Positions 51,901-61,627 of a stretch of 64,000 nt of DNA are shown one piece after another (the first letter of the stretch is position 1; every line of letters starts with the position of its first letter). Made by a program: the position numbers and the translations under genes. Under the pieces are notes generated by a model, which had not been told where the DNA came from, did no database searches, and was given only the letters and a program-made list of their open reading frames with translations. The DNA is from Streptomyces sp. BV286 (GTDB lineage Bacteria > Actinomycetota > Actinomycetes > Streptomycetales > Streptomycetaceae): the NCBI RefSeq assembly GCF_019090165.1, contig NZ_JAHRIB010000206.1, positions 1 to 64,000 of the forward strand, in the 5' to 3' direction.

Positions 51901-52743
51901 TCAGGCCGGTTCTGGAGCGAAGGGATGCAGTTCGTCGGCCGCTCCGCCTGCATGTACGACGCCATAGCTGCTCTCGGGTACCTCGTTCCAGGCACCAGGC
52001 AGATCACCGAGAGGTTCGGACACGATGAGGCGGGTCTCGTCGGACACTTCCTGCAGGAATGCCATGTCGGGGTGCAGCTTGCGCAGCGCGTCCACGCGAG
52101 TGCTGTAGAACAATGACCGGGAAGCGCCCTGGCTCGAGTAGCGGAAGGCCCATACGCGTTCGCCGTCAGTGACGGCGATCGTCATCTGGAGCGGGAACTC
52201 CACACCGTGGTCGCGGCCGCTGCGCTCCACCACTCCCACCATCCGGGCCACGGCCCCCGGCGGATCCTGGTCCAGGCCGAAGGTGAGCGCCAGGTAGAAC
52301 ATCACCTCCGAGTCCGTCGTTCCTTCGATGTCGGGGTACATCTCAGGGTCGACAAGCAGCGACAGCTCGCGTCGCATGACGTGGAAACCTGTGATGGCAC
52401 CGTTGTGCATCCACATCCAGCGGCCGTGCCGAAACGGGTGGCAATTCGTCTGCTGCACCGCCGTGCCGGTCGACGCCCGTATGTGGGCGAAGAACAACGG
52501 GGAGCGGACATGATCCGCGATCTCCCGCAGGTTGCGGTTGTTCCAGGCGGGGCCGAGGTCCCTGAGCAGGGCCGGGGTGTCGATGCTTCCCGCCGGGTAC
52601 CAACCGATGCCGAAACCGTCGCCGTTCGTCGTCTCGACACCCAGTCTTGAGTGGAGGCTCTGATCGATCAGCGAGTGGGCCGGTTTGTACAGGATGGTGT
52701 CGAGCAGCAAGGGCGTTCCCGAGTATGCAAGCCATCGGCACAT
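51901..52743 (-). CDS. Class II glutamine amidotransferase (EgtC/YafJ-like)
   Basis: 280 residues. MCRWLAYSG exposes the N-terminal nucleophile Cys2 after Met removal. NGDGFGIGWYP, FFAHIRASTGTAVQQTNCHP and MWMHNGAITGF are the glutaminase motifs, and GTTDSEVMFYLAL completes the site. No synthase domain is attached. This stand-alone type includes EgtC of ergothioneine synthesis and YafJ-like enzymes with unknown partners; no ergothioneine genes are near, so the specific role is open. Confidence 0.88.
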   Translation of the reverse strand: MCRWLAYSGTPLLLDTILYKPAHSLIDQSLHSRLGVETTNGDGFGIGWYPAGSIDTPALLRDLGPAWNNRNLREIADHVRSPLFFAHIRASTGTAVQQTNCHPFRHGRWMWMHNGAITGFHVMRRELSLLVDPEMYPDIEGTTDSEVMFYLALTFGLDQDPPGAVARMVGVVERSGRDHGVEFPLQMTIAVTDGERVWAFRYSSQGASRSLFYSTRVDALRKLHPDMAFLQEVSDETRLIVSEPLGDLPGAWNEVPESSYGVVHAGGAADELHPFAPEPA

Positions 52744-53227
52744 GAGCGACCACCTGTCCTACCTGTACCTGCCACACGCGGAAATACGTTGACGGCCCGC
52801 ACCCGGTTTCCGGAGTTTTCATCGAGTCGCCGGTCACTGTCTGCTACGCCAACGCTCCCTGCCGGGACTGCTTCAACGGCGCTGGGGATGGGTTGGCGCT
52901 ATCCCCGCGCTGAGAGCGAGTGCCGTGCCCGCTGGTCGGGCATCTCCTGTCCGGCCATCCCATTTTCGCCTTCCTCGCCACGCTCCGCCATGCGGGCACG
53001 GATCGGACGGCCATCGCAGAAAGCTCAGATTGCAATGACGCCCGCTCGCAGTGCAGGTACTCGGGTGTCTGCCCAGTACAGCCGTGCAACGCGGGCCTCA
53101 GTCGCAGTTCCGTGTGGCAACCTGCGCGCCCGCGTATCTGGCGGGCGGGCAGCATGGAACGCTCTCCCTCATGCCGCAGCGCAGCAGCCGGCGCGCAGCG
53201 GGCCCCGCGTTCCTCGCCTGTCGCCGG
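52744..53227. other. Intergenic region, no gene recognised
   Basis: About 480 bp. The longest minus-strand frame (52844-53155) is Arg/Ser/Pro-rich with scattered Cys and His and has no ribosome site. I see no repeat or hairpin of note. Confidence 0.4.
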
Positions 53228-54124
53228 TCAGGGTGACGTGTGCGGAATATCCGTGCTGGGTGCGGCCACGGGCGCAGTCATGTCGAGCAGCAGCATGGCG
53301 TCGTGGTCAGGTGTGCCGGGTTCGGCGGTGTAGACGCCGATGCGTTGGCCGGGGGTGCCTTCCAGGTGCATGGACTGGGAGGTGAGCGTGACCGTGCCGA
53401 CGCGGGGGTGCTGGAAGGTTTTCTGCGCGGGCTTGCGGCCGGTCACTTCGTAACGCTCCCACAGCCGGGCGAAGTCGGAGCTCTTGAGAAGGAGCTCGCC
53501 AACAAGGTTGGTCAGGTCAGGAGCGTCAGGGGCGGTGCCGGCGACAGCGCGCAGCCGGGCGACGCAGCCGGTGATCTGGCGGTCCCAGTCACCGAAGAGA
53601 TCTCGCGCGGCCGGGTGGAGGAAGATGTAGCGGGCCAGGTTGCGGTGCTTGGCCGGCCAGTCCTCCAGGCCCGCGTACAGGGCGAGACCGCCCGGGTTCC
53701 AGGCGAGCATGTCCATGCTGCGGCTGATGACGTAGGCCGGGTTCGGCCGCAGTGACTCCAGCAGCAGTTTCAGGTGGGGGCGCACAGTGCGGCTCGGGGC
53801 CGAAGGCGGCTCGGGCGCGTAGCGGGCGGCACGTGCGGCGAGCTCACGCAGATGCTGGTGCTCCTGGTCGTCCATGTGCAGAGCGCGGGCGAGTGAGTCG
53901 AGCACTGCGGGACTGGGGCGGGTCTCCTTGCCGCGTTCCAGGCGTACGTAGTAGTCGATGCTGATCCCGGCGAGGGTGGCCAGCTCCTCGCGGCGCAGGC
54001 CGGGGGTGCGGCGGATGCCGGCGCCGACGGTGAGGCCGACGTGTTCGGGATTGGTCTGGGTGCGGCGGGCACGCAGGAAACGTCCCAGCTCGGCGCCCTC
54101 GCTGCGCGCGCTCGTCGATGCCAT
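53228..54124 (-). CDS. XRE regulator with MmyB-like ligand-binding domain
   Basis: 298 residues. The N-terminal HTH has RRTPGLRREELATLAGISID then YYVRLERGKETRPS, the signature of this group. The C-terminal PAS-like MmyB domain has NPAYVISRSMDMLAWNPGGL and ALYAGLEDWPAKHRNLARYI. ATG at 54124 is chosen; an upstream extension is out of character. Divergent from the aldo/keto reductase operon, and proteins of this family typically control such neighbouring oxidoreductase genes. Confidence 0.9.
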   Translation of the reverse strand: MASTSARSEGAELGRFLRARRTQTNPEHVGLTVGAGIRRTPGLRREELATLAGISIDYYVRLERGKETRPSPAVLDSLARALHMDDQEHQHLRELAARAARYAPEPPSAPSRTVRPHLKLLLESLRPNPAYVISRSMDMLAWNPGGLALYAGLEDWPAKHRNLARYIFLHPAARDLFGDWDRQITGCVARLRAVAGTAPDAPDLTNLVGELLLKSSDFARLWERYEVTGRKPAQKTFQHPRVGTVTLTSQSMHLEGTPGQRIGVYTAEPGTPDHDAMLLLDMTAPVAAPSTDIPHTSP

Positions 54125-54340
54125 GACTCCAGTCTCACCCGCCGGGCACCTGTTTCGCGGGCGGGAGAGGGGCCCTGTCATTACCCCCGAAGAGCCCGCC
54201 CTGCCACACCGGAGCAATCAAGGCGAAGGTGAAAGAGGAAGACGCCGGACCCTCTCGTCGCCCGAACTGCGACGGGCACGACCTGCTGGGCCGGGCGAGA
54301 GTGAGAGACCAGGCGAGACCCATGATCGGAAGAGGGCGAG

Positions 54341-55318
54341 ATGCGGTACATCAAGCTGCGTGACCTGGAGGTTTCCCGGATCGGGCTGGGCGCGATGGGC
54401 ATGTCCCACGGCTACACCGGCTCGGGCGCCGATGACGAGGAGTCGATCAGGACCGTGCACCGGGCGCTGGAGCTGGGCGTCACGCTCATCGACACCGCCG
54501 AGATCTACGGCCCCTACACCAACGAGGAATTGCTCGGGCGGGCACTGAAGGGTCGCCGGGACAAGGTGGTGCTCGCCACCAAGTTCGGCCTGGTCTCGCA
54601 CGCCGGCGACGGTGCCTGGAACCTGGACTCCGGCCCGGCCAACATCCGCACCGCGGTCGAGGGCTCCCTCAAGCGGCTGGGCACCGACCACATCGACCTG
54701 TACTACCAGCACCGGGTGGACCCGAACACACCGATCGAGGAGGCCGCCGGCGCGGTGGGCGAGCTGATCACCGAGGGCAAGATACGGGCTTTTGGCCTCT
54801 CCGAGGCGGGCCCGGACACAATCCGCCGCGCCCACACAGTGCAGCCGGTCACCGCGGTGCAGTCCGAGTACTCCCTGTTCACTCGCGGGATCGAGGGGCA
54901 CGTGCTGCCCGTCCTGCGGGAGCTGAACATCGGCCTCGTGCCGTTCTCCCCACTCGGACGCGGCTTCCTGACCGGCACCATCCGCTCCACCGACCAGTTC
55001 GACGAAGGCGACTTCCGGCGCGACAACCCGCGCTTCACGGGCGAGAACTTCCAGCGCAACCTGGCGCTCGCTGACGAGGTCAAGGCCCTGGCCACCGAGG
55101 TCGGCGCCACGCCCGCCCAGGTGGCGCTGGCCTGGCTGCTCGCCCAGGGCGACAACATCGCTCCGATCCCCGGCACCAAGCGCGTGACCCGGGTCGAGGA
55201 GAACACCGCCGCCGACGCCGTCACGCTGACCGCCAAGCAGCTCGACAGGCTGAGCAGTCTGCCGCCTGCCTACGGCGACACCCACACCGAGGCCCAGGCC
55301 CGCATGCTCGAACGCTGA
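54341..55318 (+). CDS. Aldo/keto reductase (YakC/AKR13-like)
   Basis: 325 residues. MRYIKLRDLEVSRIGLGAMG, LIDTAEIYGPYTNEELLGRA (catalytic Asp, Tyr), VVLATKFGL (catalytic Lys), IDLYYQHRVDPNTPIEEAAG (His) and APIPGTKRVTRVEENTA (NADPH binding) are all present. The TIM-barrel enzyme reduces aldehydes or ketones with NADPH. First gene of a four-gene run of oxidoreductases; the regulator is divergent. Confidence 0.92.
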   Translation: MRYIKLRDLEVSRIGLGAMGMSHGYTGSGADDEESIRTVHRALELGVTLIDTAEIYGPYTNEELLGRALKGRRDKVVLATKFGLVSHAGDGAWNLDSGPANIRTAVEGSLKRLGTDHIDLYYQHRVDPNTPIEEAAGAVGELITEGKIRAFGLSEAGPDTIRRAHTVQPVTAVQSEYSLFTRGIEGHVLPVLRELNIGLVPFSPLGRGFLTGTIRSTDQFDEGDFRRDNPRFTGENFQRNLALADEVKALATEVGATPAQVALAWLLAQGDNIAPIPGTKRVTRVEENTAADAVTLTAKQLDRLSSLPPAYGDTHTEAQARMLER

Positions 55319-55366
55319 ACCCGTCGTACCGACCCCAGCACGATCCTCGCTTGGAGTAGCACCCTC

Positions 55367-56396
55367 ATGCGTGCAGCAGTGATGTACGGAGCCGGCGACG
55401 TCCGCGTCGCGAACCGGCCTGCCCCGAAGATCGCCCAACCGGACGACGCGGTCGTGCGCACGCTCGCCGCGTGCGTGTGCGGCAGCGACCTGTGGCCCCT
55501 ACGCGTCCATGCCCGCCACCGACGCCGGTCGCCCCATGGGCCACGAGTTCCTCGGCGTCATCAAGGAGACCGGCGCGCACGTGACCGGCCTGAAGGCCGG
55601 TGATCTGGTCGTCGCCCCGTTCACCTACAGCGACAACACCTGCGACTACTGTGCCAAGGGCCTGCACATCTCGTGCCGCAACGGCGGCCGGTACGGCTTC
55701 GACGGTGTCGACGGTGGCCAGGGCGAAGCTGTTCGCGTCCCTTACGCGGACGGCACCTTGGTGAAACTGCCGGTGGCCGCCGACTCGGCGCTGCTGCCGT
55801 CGCTGCTGGCCCTCTCTGACGTGATGACCACCGGCCACCACGGCGCCGTCACCGCAGGCGTCGGCACCGGCGATGCGGTACTGGTCGTCGGGGACGGCGC
55901 GGTCGGCCTGTGCGCGGTCATCGCCGCCAAGCGGCTCGGCGCCGAGCGGATCGTGCTCGCCGGCCGCCACGTAGCCCGCACCGGCCTGGGCCGCGAGTTC
56001 GGCGCCACGGACGTGATCGCCGAGCGCGGCGAGGAGGGCATCGCCCGCATCCGCGAGCTGACCGGCGGAGTGGACAAGGTCATCGAGGCCGTCGGCACCC
56101 GCCAGGCCCTGGACACCGCACTCGGCGCGGTCCTGGACGGCGGCACCATCAGCCGCCTGGGCGTTCCCCAGTACGAGCAGGGTCCGATCGGCCCGGCGGA
56201 GTTCATGCGCAACGTCACCCTGACCGGCGGCGCCAGCCCCGCCCGCGCCTACATCCCGGAACTGCTCGCCGACGTCCTGGACGGCACCATCACCCCCGGC
56301 CGCGTCTTCGACCAGACCTTCCCCCTCGCCCAGACCTCGGACGCCTACCGGGCCATGGCCGACCGCCAGGTCCTCAAGGCCCTCATCCGCCCCTGA
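55367..56396 (+). pseudogene. Zinc-dependent alcohol dehydrogenase, frameshifted in a C run
   Basis: ATG at 55367 starts MRAAVMYGAGDVRVANRPAP and reaches ACVCGSDLWPL. There GGCCCCTACGCG stands for the expected GGCCCTACGCG; removing one C gives WPYASMPATDAGRPMGHEFL in continuous frame. The rest is intact: zinc ligands Cys and His-Glu, structural cysteines in NTCDYCAKGLHISCRNGG, and the Rossmann loop VVGDGAVGLCAV. All other features argue for a recently or only apparently inactivated gene. ATG at 55509 could start a 295-residue fragment without the catalytic Cys. Confidence 0.87.
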
Positions 56397-56424
56397 CCCC
56401 CGCGCAGCGAAGGACATCTCCCTC

Positions 56425-57276
56425 ATGCAGACCGTCACCCTCAACAACGGCGTCCAGATGCCGCTCCTCGGCTTCGGCGTCTACCAGATCCCCGCTGAGG
56501 ACACCGAGCGCGCCGTCTCCGAGGCCCTGGCCGCCGGCTACCGACTGCTGGACACCGCCGCCGCCTACGGCAACGAAGAAGCCGTAGGCCGCTCCATCAA
56601 GTCCAGCGGCATCGCGCGCGAGGAGCTCTTCGTCACCACCAAACTGTGGGTCCAGGACGCCCCCGCCGAGGGCAACACCCGCCGCGCGTTCGAGACGTCC
56701 CTGAACAAGCTGGGCCTGGACCACCTCGACCTGTACCTGATGCACCAGCCCTTCGGCGACGTCTACGGCCAGTGGCGCGCGATGGAGGCCCTCAACCGCG
56801 AAGGGCTGACGAAGGCGATCGGGGTCGCCAACTTCTACCCCGACCGCCTGATCGACCTGATCCTCAACAACGAGATCACCCCGCAGGTCAACCAGATCGA
56901 GACCCACCCCTTCTTCCAGCGCCTCGACTACCAGGCCCTCATGCGCGAGCACGGCGTGCAGATCCAGTCCTGGGGCGGCTTCGCCGAGGGCAAGGACGGC
57001 CTCTTCACCAACCCCCTGCTCGCCGAGATCGGCAAGGAGCAAGGCAAGTCCGTCGCACAGGTCGTGCTGCGCTGGCTCACCCAGCGCGGCGTCATCGCCA
57101 TCCCCAAGTCCGTGCGGGCCGAGCGCATGGCCGAGAACATCGACGTCTTCGACTTCCGGCTCACCGACGAGCAGATGGCCCAGATCGCCACCCTCGACAC
57201 CGGCAGCTCCCTCTTCTTCGACCACCACGACCCCGAGATGGTCACCTGGCTCGCAGGGCGCCGTCTCGACAACTGA
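56425..57276 (+). CDS. Aldo/keto reductase (AKR5-like, 2,5-diketo-gluconate reductase type)
   Basis: 283 residues. [40 protein letters not shown] (Asp, Tyr), [11 protein letters not shown] (Lys), [12 protein letters not shown] (His), [12 protein letters not shown] and [19 protein letters not shown] form a complete AKR barrel with the NADPH Lys-Ser-x-x-x-x-R-x-x-x-N motif. It follows the alcohol dehydrogenase by 28 bp. Confidence 0.93.
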   Translation: MQTVTLNNGVQMPLLGFGVYQIPAEDTERAVSEALAAGYRLLDTAAAYGNEEAVGRSIKSSGIAREELFVTTKLWVQDAPAEGNTRRAFETSLNKLGLDHLDLYLMHQPFGDVYGQWRAMEALNREGLTKAIGVANFYPDRLIDLILNNEITPQVNQIETHPFFQRLDYQALMREHGVQIQSWGGFAEGKDGLFTNPLLAEIGKEQGKSVAQVVLRWLTQRGVIAIPKSVRAERMAENIDVFDFRLTDEQMAQIATLDTGSSLFFDHHDPEMVTWLAGRRLDN

Positions 57277-57372
57277 ACGGCGCTCCTTGCTGGCCGAGTG
57301 CGCCCTGAAACCAACGTCCGGGGCGCACGCCCCGGCCTCCACTCCACAACGGTTCACCGGGAGCAGTCCATC

Positions 57373-58023
57373 GTGATCACGCACACCGCCGTGCCGAGCC
57401 GGCGCACCGTCCTGCGCAGCGCACTGGCGACCGCAACCGCCACCGCGAGTGCGACCCACTTGGCGGGCTGCTCACCGTCCTCACCTCGCTCCAGCGCATC
57501 CTCCGAGTCCACCGCGACGACCGGAGGCAGCGTGAAACGAGTACTGCTGGCCTACTTCTCCCGACCGGGCGTGAACTACCACAACGGCGGCCGTACCGAC
57601 CTGAAGGTCGGCAACACCGAGGTGCTCGCCCACAAGATCGGCAGCCGTATCAGCTGCGACACCTACCGCATCCAGGCCGCCAACCCCTACCCGCACGACT
57701 ACGACGCGACCGTAAAGCGCAACCTCCGCGAGCAGGACACCGACGCCCGCCCAGCCATCGAAGGCCGCCTGCCCTCACTCGACAACTACGACACCATCCT
57801 CCTGGCCAGCCCCATCTGGAACGTCCGAGCACCCATGATCATGACGACGTTCACCGAAGACCTCGACTTCCAAGGCAAGACCATCCACCCGGTCACCACT
57901 CACGCCATGAGCGGCCTGGGCACCACCGAACGCGACTACGCCGCCTCCTGCCCCGGCACGACCATCGCCGAGGGCCTCGCGGTACGCGGCGAAGAGGTCA
58001 AAGACGCCGACACCGAAGTCTAG
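57373..58023 (+). CDS. Exported flavodoxin-like lipoprotein
   Basis: 216 residues from GTG, with GGGAGCAG upstream. The leader has twin Arg (RRTVLRSALATAT) and a lipobox LAGC with Cys33, so Tat export as a lipoprotein is likely. The mature part is a flavodoxin: VLLAYFSRPG...NTEVLAHKIG is the FMN-phosphate loop region, YDTILLASPIWNVRAPMIMT the second FMN loop, and GLGTTERDYAASCPGTTIAE the last. Such proteins are found with aldo/keto reductase operons. A Tat lipoprotein flavodoxin facing outside is a notable location. Confidence 0.86.
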   Translation: MITHTAVPSRRTVLRSALATATATASATHLAGCSPSSPRSSASSESTATTGGSVKRVLLAYFSRPGVNYHNGGRTDLKVGNTEVLAHKIGSRISCDTYRIQAANPYPHDYDATVKRNLREQDTDARPAIEGRLPSLDNYDTILLASPIWNVRAPMIMTTFTEDLDFQGKTIHPVTTHAMSGLGTTERDYAASCPGTTIAEGLAVRGEEVKDADTEV

Positions 58024-58132
58024 GCATGGATACGACGTATCCGGCTGCCCAACCGGTAGACGCTCCTGCCGGGCCCGTCACAGCCCGTCCGGCCCCAGCA
58101 CTCACAGCTGTTCGTCGTCCTCGCACACGGTT

Positions 58133-58261
58133 GTGACCCGCGAGCACATGGAGCACTTGGAGCCCTTGGAGGAGGAGATGCGCCGTATCGCGAAGCGGCT
58201 GACCGCTGCCAACCGGACGGTTACCGCAGCGTCGGACCAAGCTGAGGCCGCAGCCAGGTGA
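58133..58261 (+). CDS. Short coiled-coil open frame, probably a gene fragment
   Basis: 42 codons from GTG: EHMEHLEPLEEEMRRIAKRL then TAANRTVTAASDQAEAAAR. The composition is that of an amphipathic helix and is clearly protein-like, but no ribosome site or family is evident. It may be the tail of a lost regulator or recombinase. Confidence 0.35.
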   Translation: MTREHMEHLEPLEEEMRRIAKRLTAANRTVTAASDQAEAAAR

Positions 58262-58325
58262 GAGTCGCAGGGGTCAGAAATCCTGACCGCCCGGTAGCGC
58301 CACCGACACCCGCCCTGATCTTCAT

Positions 58326-58373
58326 GCCTCGAGCCCTGTTCCCCCTACGCATCGGGGGAACAAGGCTCGAGGC
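58326..58373. terminator. Long near-perfect hairpin
   Basis: GCCTCGAGCC pairs with GGCTCGAGGC, and inside it TGTTCCCCC pairs with GGGGGAACA, with one C/A mismatch between the two arms and a 9-nt loop. It is 300 bp after the flavodoxin gene and 150 bp before the DUF4259 gene, so it can end transcription from either side. Confidence 0.65.
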
Positions 58374-58522
58374 GTCAACCGGATCAAAATGCTCAAGCGT
58401 CAGATGTTCGGCCGCGCAGGATTCGAACTTCTTCGCAAACGGGTCCTCCTGGCCATGTGAGCGTTTGTCAGTGTCTGCTGGCATGCTGGCTTCGTCCGCG
58501 AGAGCGATACCAGGAGCCGAGC

Positions 58523-59038
58523 ATGGGCACGTGGGGAACAGGCCCATTCGACAGCGATCTCGCTGCCGACTTCGTCGATGAACTCGAGGGACTGAATTCT
58601 CAGAAGGTCATCGAATTGCTCGAGCGAGCATTCCACCGAGTCACGGATTCCGGAGCACGCGTGGATGGCGGCGACGGCACCGAAGCGGTGGCCGCCGCGG
58701 CTCTCGTTGCCAGCACAGTCCCGGGCAGCGGGATTGTGATCGACCCTGATGACGGACCTGGAGAACCTCTGCCGCAGCTTCCGTTGGCTCTCCGCACGTC
58801 AGCAGTGCTCGCTCTGCAGTGTGTACTCCAAGACGGATCGGAACTGCTGACCGGCTGGGTGGACAGTGCCGACGCCGTTCAGTGGCGCCACGAAGTCCAA
58901 CGGATCGCGGAGGCCCTCAGACCGATCGGTCACGGAAAGTATCCGCGCCACAAGAATTGGACCAGAGCCGGTTCTCGTGAGCAGAGCTATGAGGACCTCT
59001 CCGAGCTCCACCAGACGTCCCGCCAGAATGCCAGGTAG
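58523..59038 (+). CDS. DUF4259-family protein
   Basis: 171 residues. MGTWGTGPFDSDLAADFVDE is the family hallmark, followed by VAAAALVASTVPGS and a helical C-terminus with WTRAGSREQSYEDLSELHQT. Function unknown. AGGAG lies 6 nt before ATG 58523. The 3' end is next to IS256 debris on the other strand. Confidence 0.85.
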   Translation: MGTWGTGPFDSDLAADFVDELEGLNSQKVIELLERAFHRVTDSGARVDGGDGTEAVAAAALVASTVPGSGIVIDPDDGPGEPLPQLPLALRTSAVLALQCVLQDGSELLTGWVDSADAVQWRHEVQRIAEALRPIGHGKYPRHKNWTRAGSREQSYEDLSELHQTSRQNAR

Positions 59039-59139
59039 GTTCGGCGTGGGGTCCGTGCCGCGGTGACGGACCCCACGCCAGCCGCCTCCCCTCCCCCGGG
59101 GCTGCCTATTTCGGCCTCGGGACTGGAGGGCTCGCATGG

Positions 59140-59466
59140 TGAGGTGTCGCGAATCTTCCGGCGGCCTCCGGCCTGGTCACCGTGGGTTGTTATCTCCACC
59201 GGGCCGACATCCGTCAGCACCGTCTTGGAGCGTTTGCCACTACGGGAGTTGCCGCCGTTCTTCCCGCCCGCATCGTATTCGTCATAGCCGAGGTGGCCGG
59301 TGATCTCGCCTTCCAGGGCGGATTCCAGCAGCCGCATGGTCAGCTGCAAGCCCTCGGCCTGGGCACGGCCAACCAGCTCGTCAATCAACTGGTCGTCCAC
59401 AGCCTCCGCCGACACAACCTTCGTGGGCTCGACAACCTCGGACTCGGACACGTTCTCACCGGTCAT
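59140..59466 (-). pseudogene. IS256-family transposase, N-terminal fragment with internal deletion
   Basis: MTGENVSESEVVEP, DDQLIDELVGRAQAEGLQLT, then MRLLESALEGEITGHLGYDE, KNGGNSRSGKRSKTVLTDVG and PVEITTHGDQ. Full-length relatives have about 12 residues (GEGGLLQQLT type) between LQLT and the LLESALEGE block; they are missing here, and homology ends before the DDE domain. Confidence 0.75.
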
Positions 59467-59712
59467 CGATGCATCCTCCATGATCGGGAGTTACACCGAA
59501 CGTCTTACAGTCCCCCGCCACCCACCCCCACAAGGCACCGCCCACAATCCGATGACCCGAGGAGGTCACAGCGCCGGCAGGAAGTGGGCAGGGAGGGCGT
59601 CCGAACTCGTGAGGCAGGCCTTGTTCGGCCGCAGCCCCCCGCCACCACGCCGGTAGCGCGGGCTGGCTCCACCAGTGGTACTGGCCGAGACATGCAGGTT
59701 CTCGGTTTTCGC

Positions 59713-60555
59713 TCAGCCCTTGACGGCGGAGCTGGCGACGCCTTGGACGAACCAGCGTTGGAAGAAGGCGAAGACCACCAGGACGGGCAGGATCAGGAGG
59801 ACGCCGAAGGCGAGGATCTGGCCCCAGTCCGGGGGCTGCTGGCCCTGGAAGACGCTCATCTCCAGCGGCAGTGGCCGCACCGACGGGTCGGAGACCATCA
59901 GTACCGGCCATAGGAAGGAGCCCCACTGGATGAGGAAGGTCAGGATCGCCACGGAGGCGAAGGCCGGCTTCGACATGGGGACGATGATGGCGAAGAAGGT
60001 ACGCCAGGGGCCAGCGCCGTCGATGCGGGCGGCTTCCTCGATGCTCGGTGGGATCGTGCGGAAGAACGTGTGGAACTGGTAGACGGAGAAGGCGTTGGCG
60101 ATGAAGGGGAGCGCCAGGATGTACAGGGTGTTGCGCTGGTCGTTGAACATGTAGAAGAGCGGGACGGCCACCGACTCGAACGGGACCAGCATCAGCAGCA
60201 GGACGAGTGTGAAGACGGCTTCCCGGCCGCGCCACTTGAGCCGGGAAAGGCCGTATGCCGCCATCGAGTTGACGAACAGGCCGCCGGTGACGACGACGAA
60301 CGCCAGCAGCAGCGAGATGCCCATGAAGCGCCAGAAGTAGCCGGTGCTGTCGGAGTTGAGGCTGCTCAGGACGGCGGAGTAGTTGTCGAGGGACAGGTTG
60401 GTGGGGAGGAAGCCGGACAGGCCGCCCAGGACCTCGTCGGACGGCTTGAGACTGCCCAGGAACAGGTAGATCACGGGCAGCACGAACACGAGGGCCAGCA
60501 CACTGAGTACGGCGTAGTCCATGAAACGGCGCAGGGGCGTAGGGGTGGTGCCCAT
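59713..60555 (-). CDS. Carbohydrate ABC transporter permease (MalG type)
   Basis: 280 residues, six transmembrane helices. The EAA loop is SIEEAARIDGAGPWRTFFAI with the downstream IVPMSKPAFASV. It pairs with the MalF-type permease whose stop is 3 bp upstream. No ATPase gene is present; many actinobacterial sugar importers share the MsiK ATPase encoded elsewhere. Confidence 0.93.
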   Translation of the reverse strand: MGTTPTPLRRFMDYAVLSVLALVFVLPVIYLFLGSLKPSDEVLGGLSGFLPTNLSLDNYSAVLSSLNSDSTGYFWRFMGISLLLAFVVVTGGLFVNSMAAYGLSRLKWRGREAVFTLVLLLMLVPFESVAVPLFYMFNDQRNTLYILALPFIANAFSVYQFHTFFRTIPPSIEEAARIDGAGPWRTFFAIIVPMSKPAFASVAILTFLIQWGSFLWPVLMVSDPSVRPLPLEMSVFQGQQPPDWGQILAFGVLLILPVLVVFAFFQRWFVQGVASSAVKG

Positions 60556-60558
60556 GGG

Positions 60559-61566
60559 TCAGTCCTCGATTCCGGGCCGGACGACGCGGCGCTGGATGAG
60601 CGTCAGGACGACGACGATCAGGAAGAAGACGACGGTGATCGCGGACGCCTGGCCGATGTTGTTCTGGTCGAAGGCTGTGGTGACGGCCTGGTACATCACG
60701 GTGCGGGTGGCGTCCTCGTCGAGCCCGCCGCCGCGGACAAGGACGTAGACCTGGTCGAAGACGCGAAAGGAGAGCACCGAGGTGAGCATGACGACGAAGA
60801 CGAGGGTGCCGTGGATGCCGGGCAGGGTGACGTGGCGGAACTGCTGCCAGCGGGTGGCGCGGTCGAGTTCGGCGGCCTCGTAGAGCTCGCCCGGGATCTG
60901 CTGGAGGCCGGCCAGGAGGATGACCATCTGGAAGCCGACGCCCTGCCAGATGGACAGGACGATGATCGAGGCCATCGCGGTGGCCGAGTCTCCGAGCCAG
61001 TCGAAGGCGCCCCAGTTGCCGAAACTCACCGCGTCCAGCGCGGAGTTGAGCATGCCCTCGTCGCTGCGGGCAAGGATGAGGCGCCAGATCACGGCGACGA
61101 GCGCCATGGGGAAGACGACCGGCATGAAGAACAGGGAGCGGAACAGGCCGATGGCCTTGAGCTTGCGGTTGAGCAGGATCGCGAGGCCGAGGGCGAGGGC
61201 GGTCTGGACGGGGACGACGACCACGGCGAAGGTCAGGTTGTTCCTCAGCGCCCGCAGGAAGGGGCCGGACAGGTCCGGATCCGTGAACAGGCGCCGGTAC
61301 TGCTCGATCCCGAACCAGGTCGGTTCCAGCGGGGAGCCGAGGCGGACGTTGTAGAAGGAGAGGACGACGGCGTAGCCGAACGGCACCCCGACGAAGACGA
61401 TGAGTCCGACGACGGCCGGGGCGGACATGAGCAGTCCGTGCAGCCAGTCTCGGTTCCTGTGGCCCGGCCGCGCTGATCGCGTAGTCCGCGCGGGCTTCAC
61501 GGGTGTCACGGACGGGGTCTGCTCCGGGCCGGGCGGCGCCGAGTGCGCGGGTTCCACGGATGTCAC
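60559..61566 (-). CDS. Carbohydrate ABC transporter permease (MalF type)
   Basis: 335 residues. A Pro/Arg-rich cytoplasmic N-terminus of about 45 residues precedes six helices. The EAA loop is ELYEAAELDRATRWQQFRHV followed by TLPGIHGTLVFVVM. GTG start. It lies 61 bp after the binding-protein gene. Confidence 0.93.
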   Translation of the reverse strand: MTSVEPAHSAPPGPEQTPSVTPVKPARTTRSARPGHRNRDWLHGLLMSAPAVVGLIVFVGVPFGYAVVLSFYNVRLGSPLEPTWFGIEQYRRLFTDPDLSGPFLRALRNNLTFAVVVVPVQTALALGLAILLNRKLKAIGLFRSLFFMPVVFPMALVAVIWRLILARSDEGMLNSALDAVSFGNWGAFDWLGDSATAMASIIVLSIWQGVGFQMVILLAGLQQIPGELYEAAELDRATRWQQFRHVTLPGIHGTLVFVVMLTSVLSFRVFDQVYVLVRGGGLDEDATRTVMYQAVTTAFDQNNIGQASAITVVFFLIVVVLTLIQRRVVRPGIED

Positions 61567-61627
61567 GGGAGGGTCCTGTTCCCGGCGGGGCGGGCGCGGC
61601 TGCCGCGCCCGCCCCGGCCGATGGGTC

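Noticed and set aside
52844-53155. 103-codon minus-strand frame
   Set aside because: Arg/Ser/Pro-rich, no ribosome site, no recognisable motif and no operon context.
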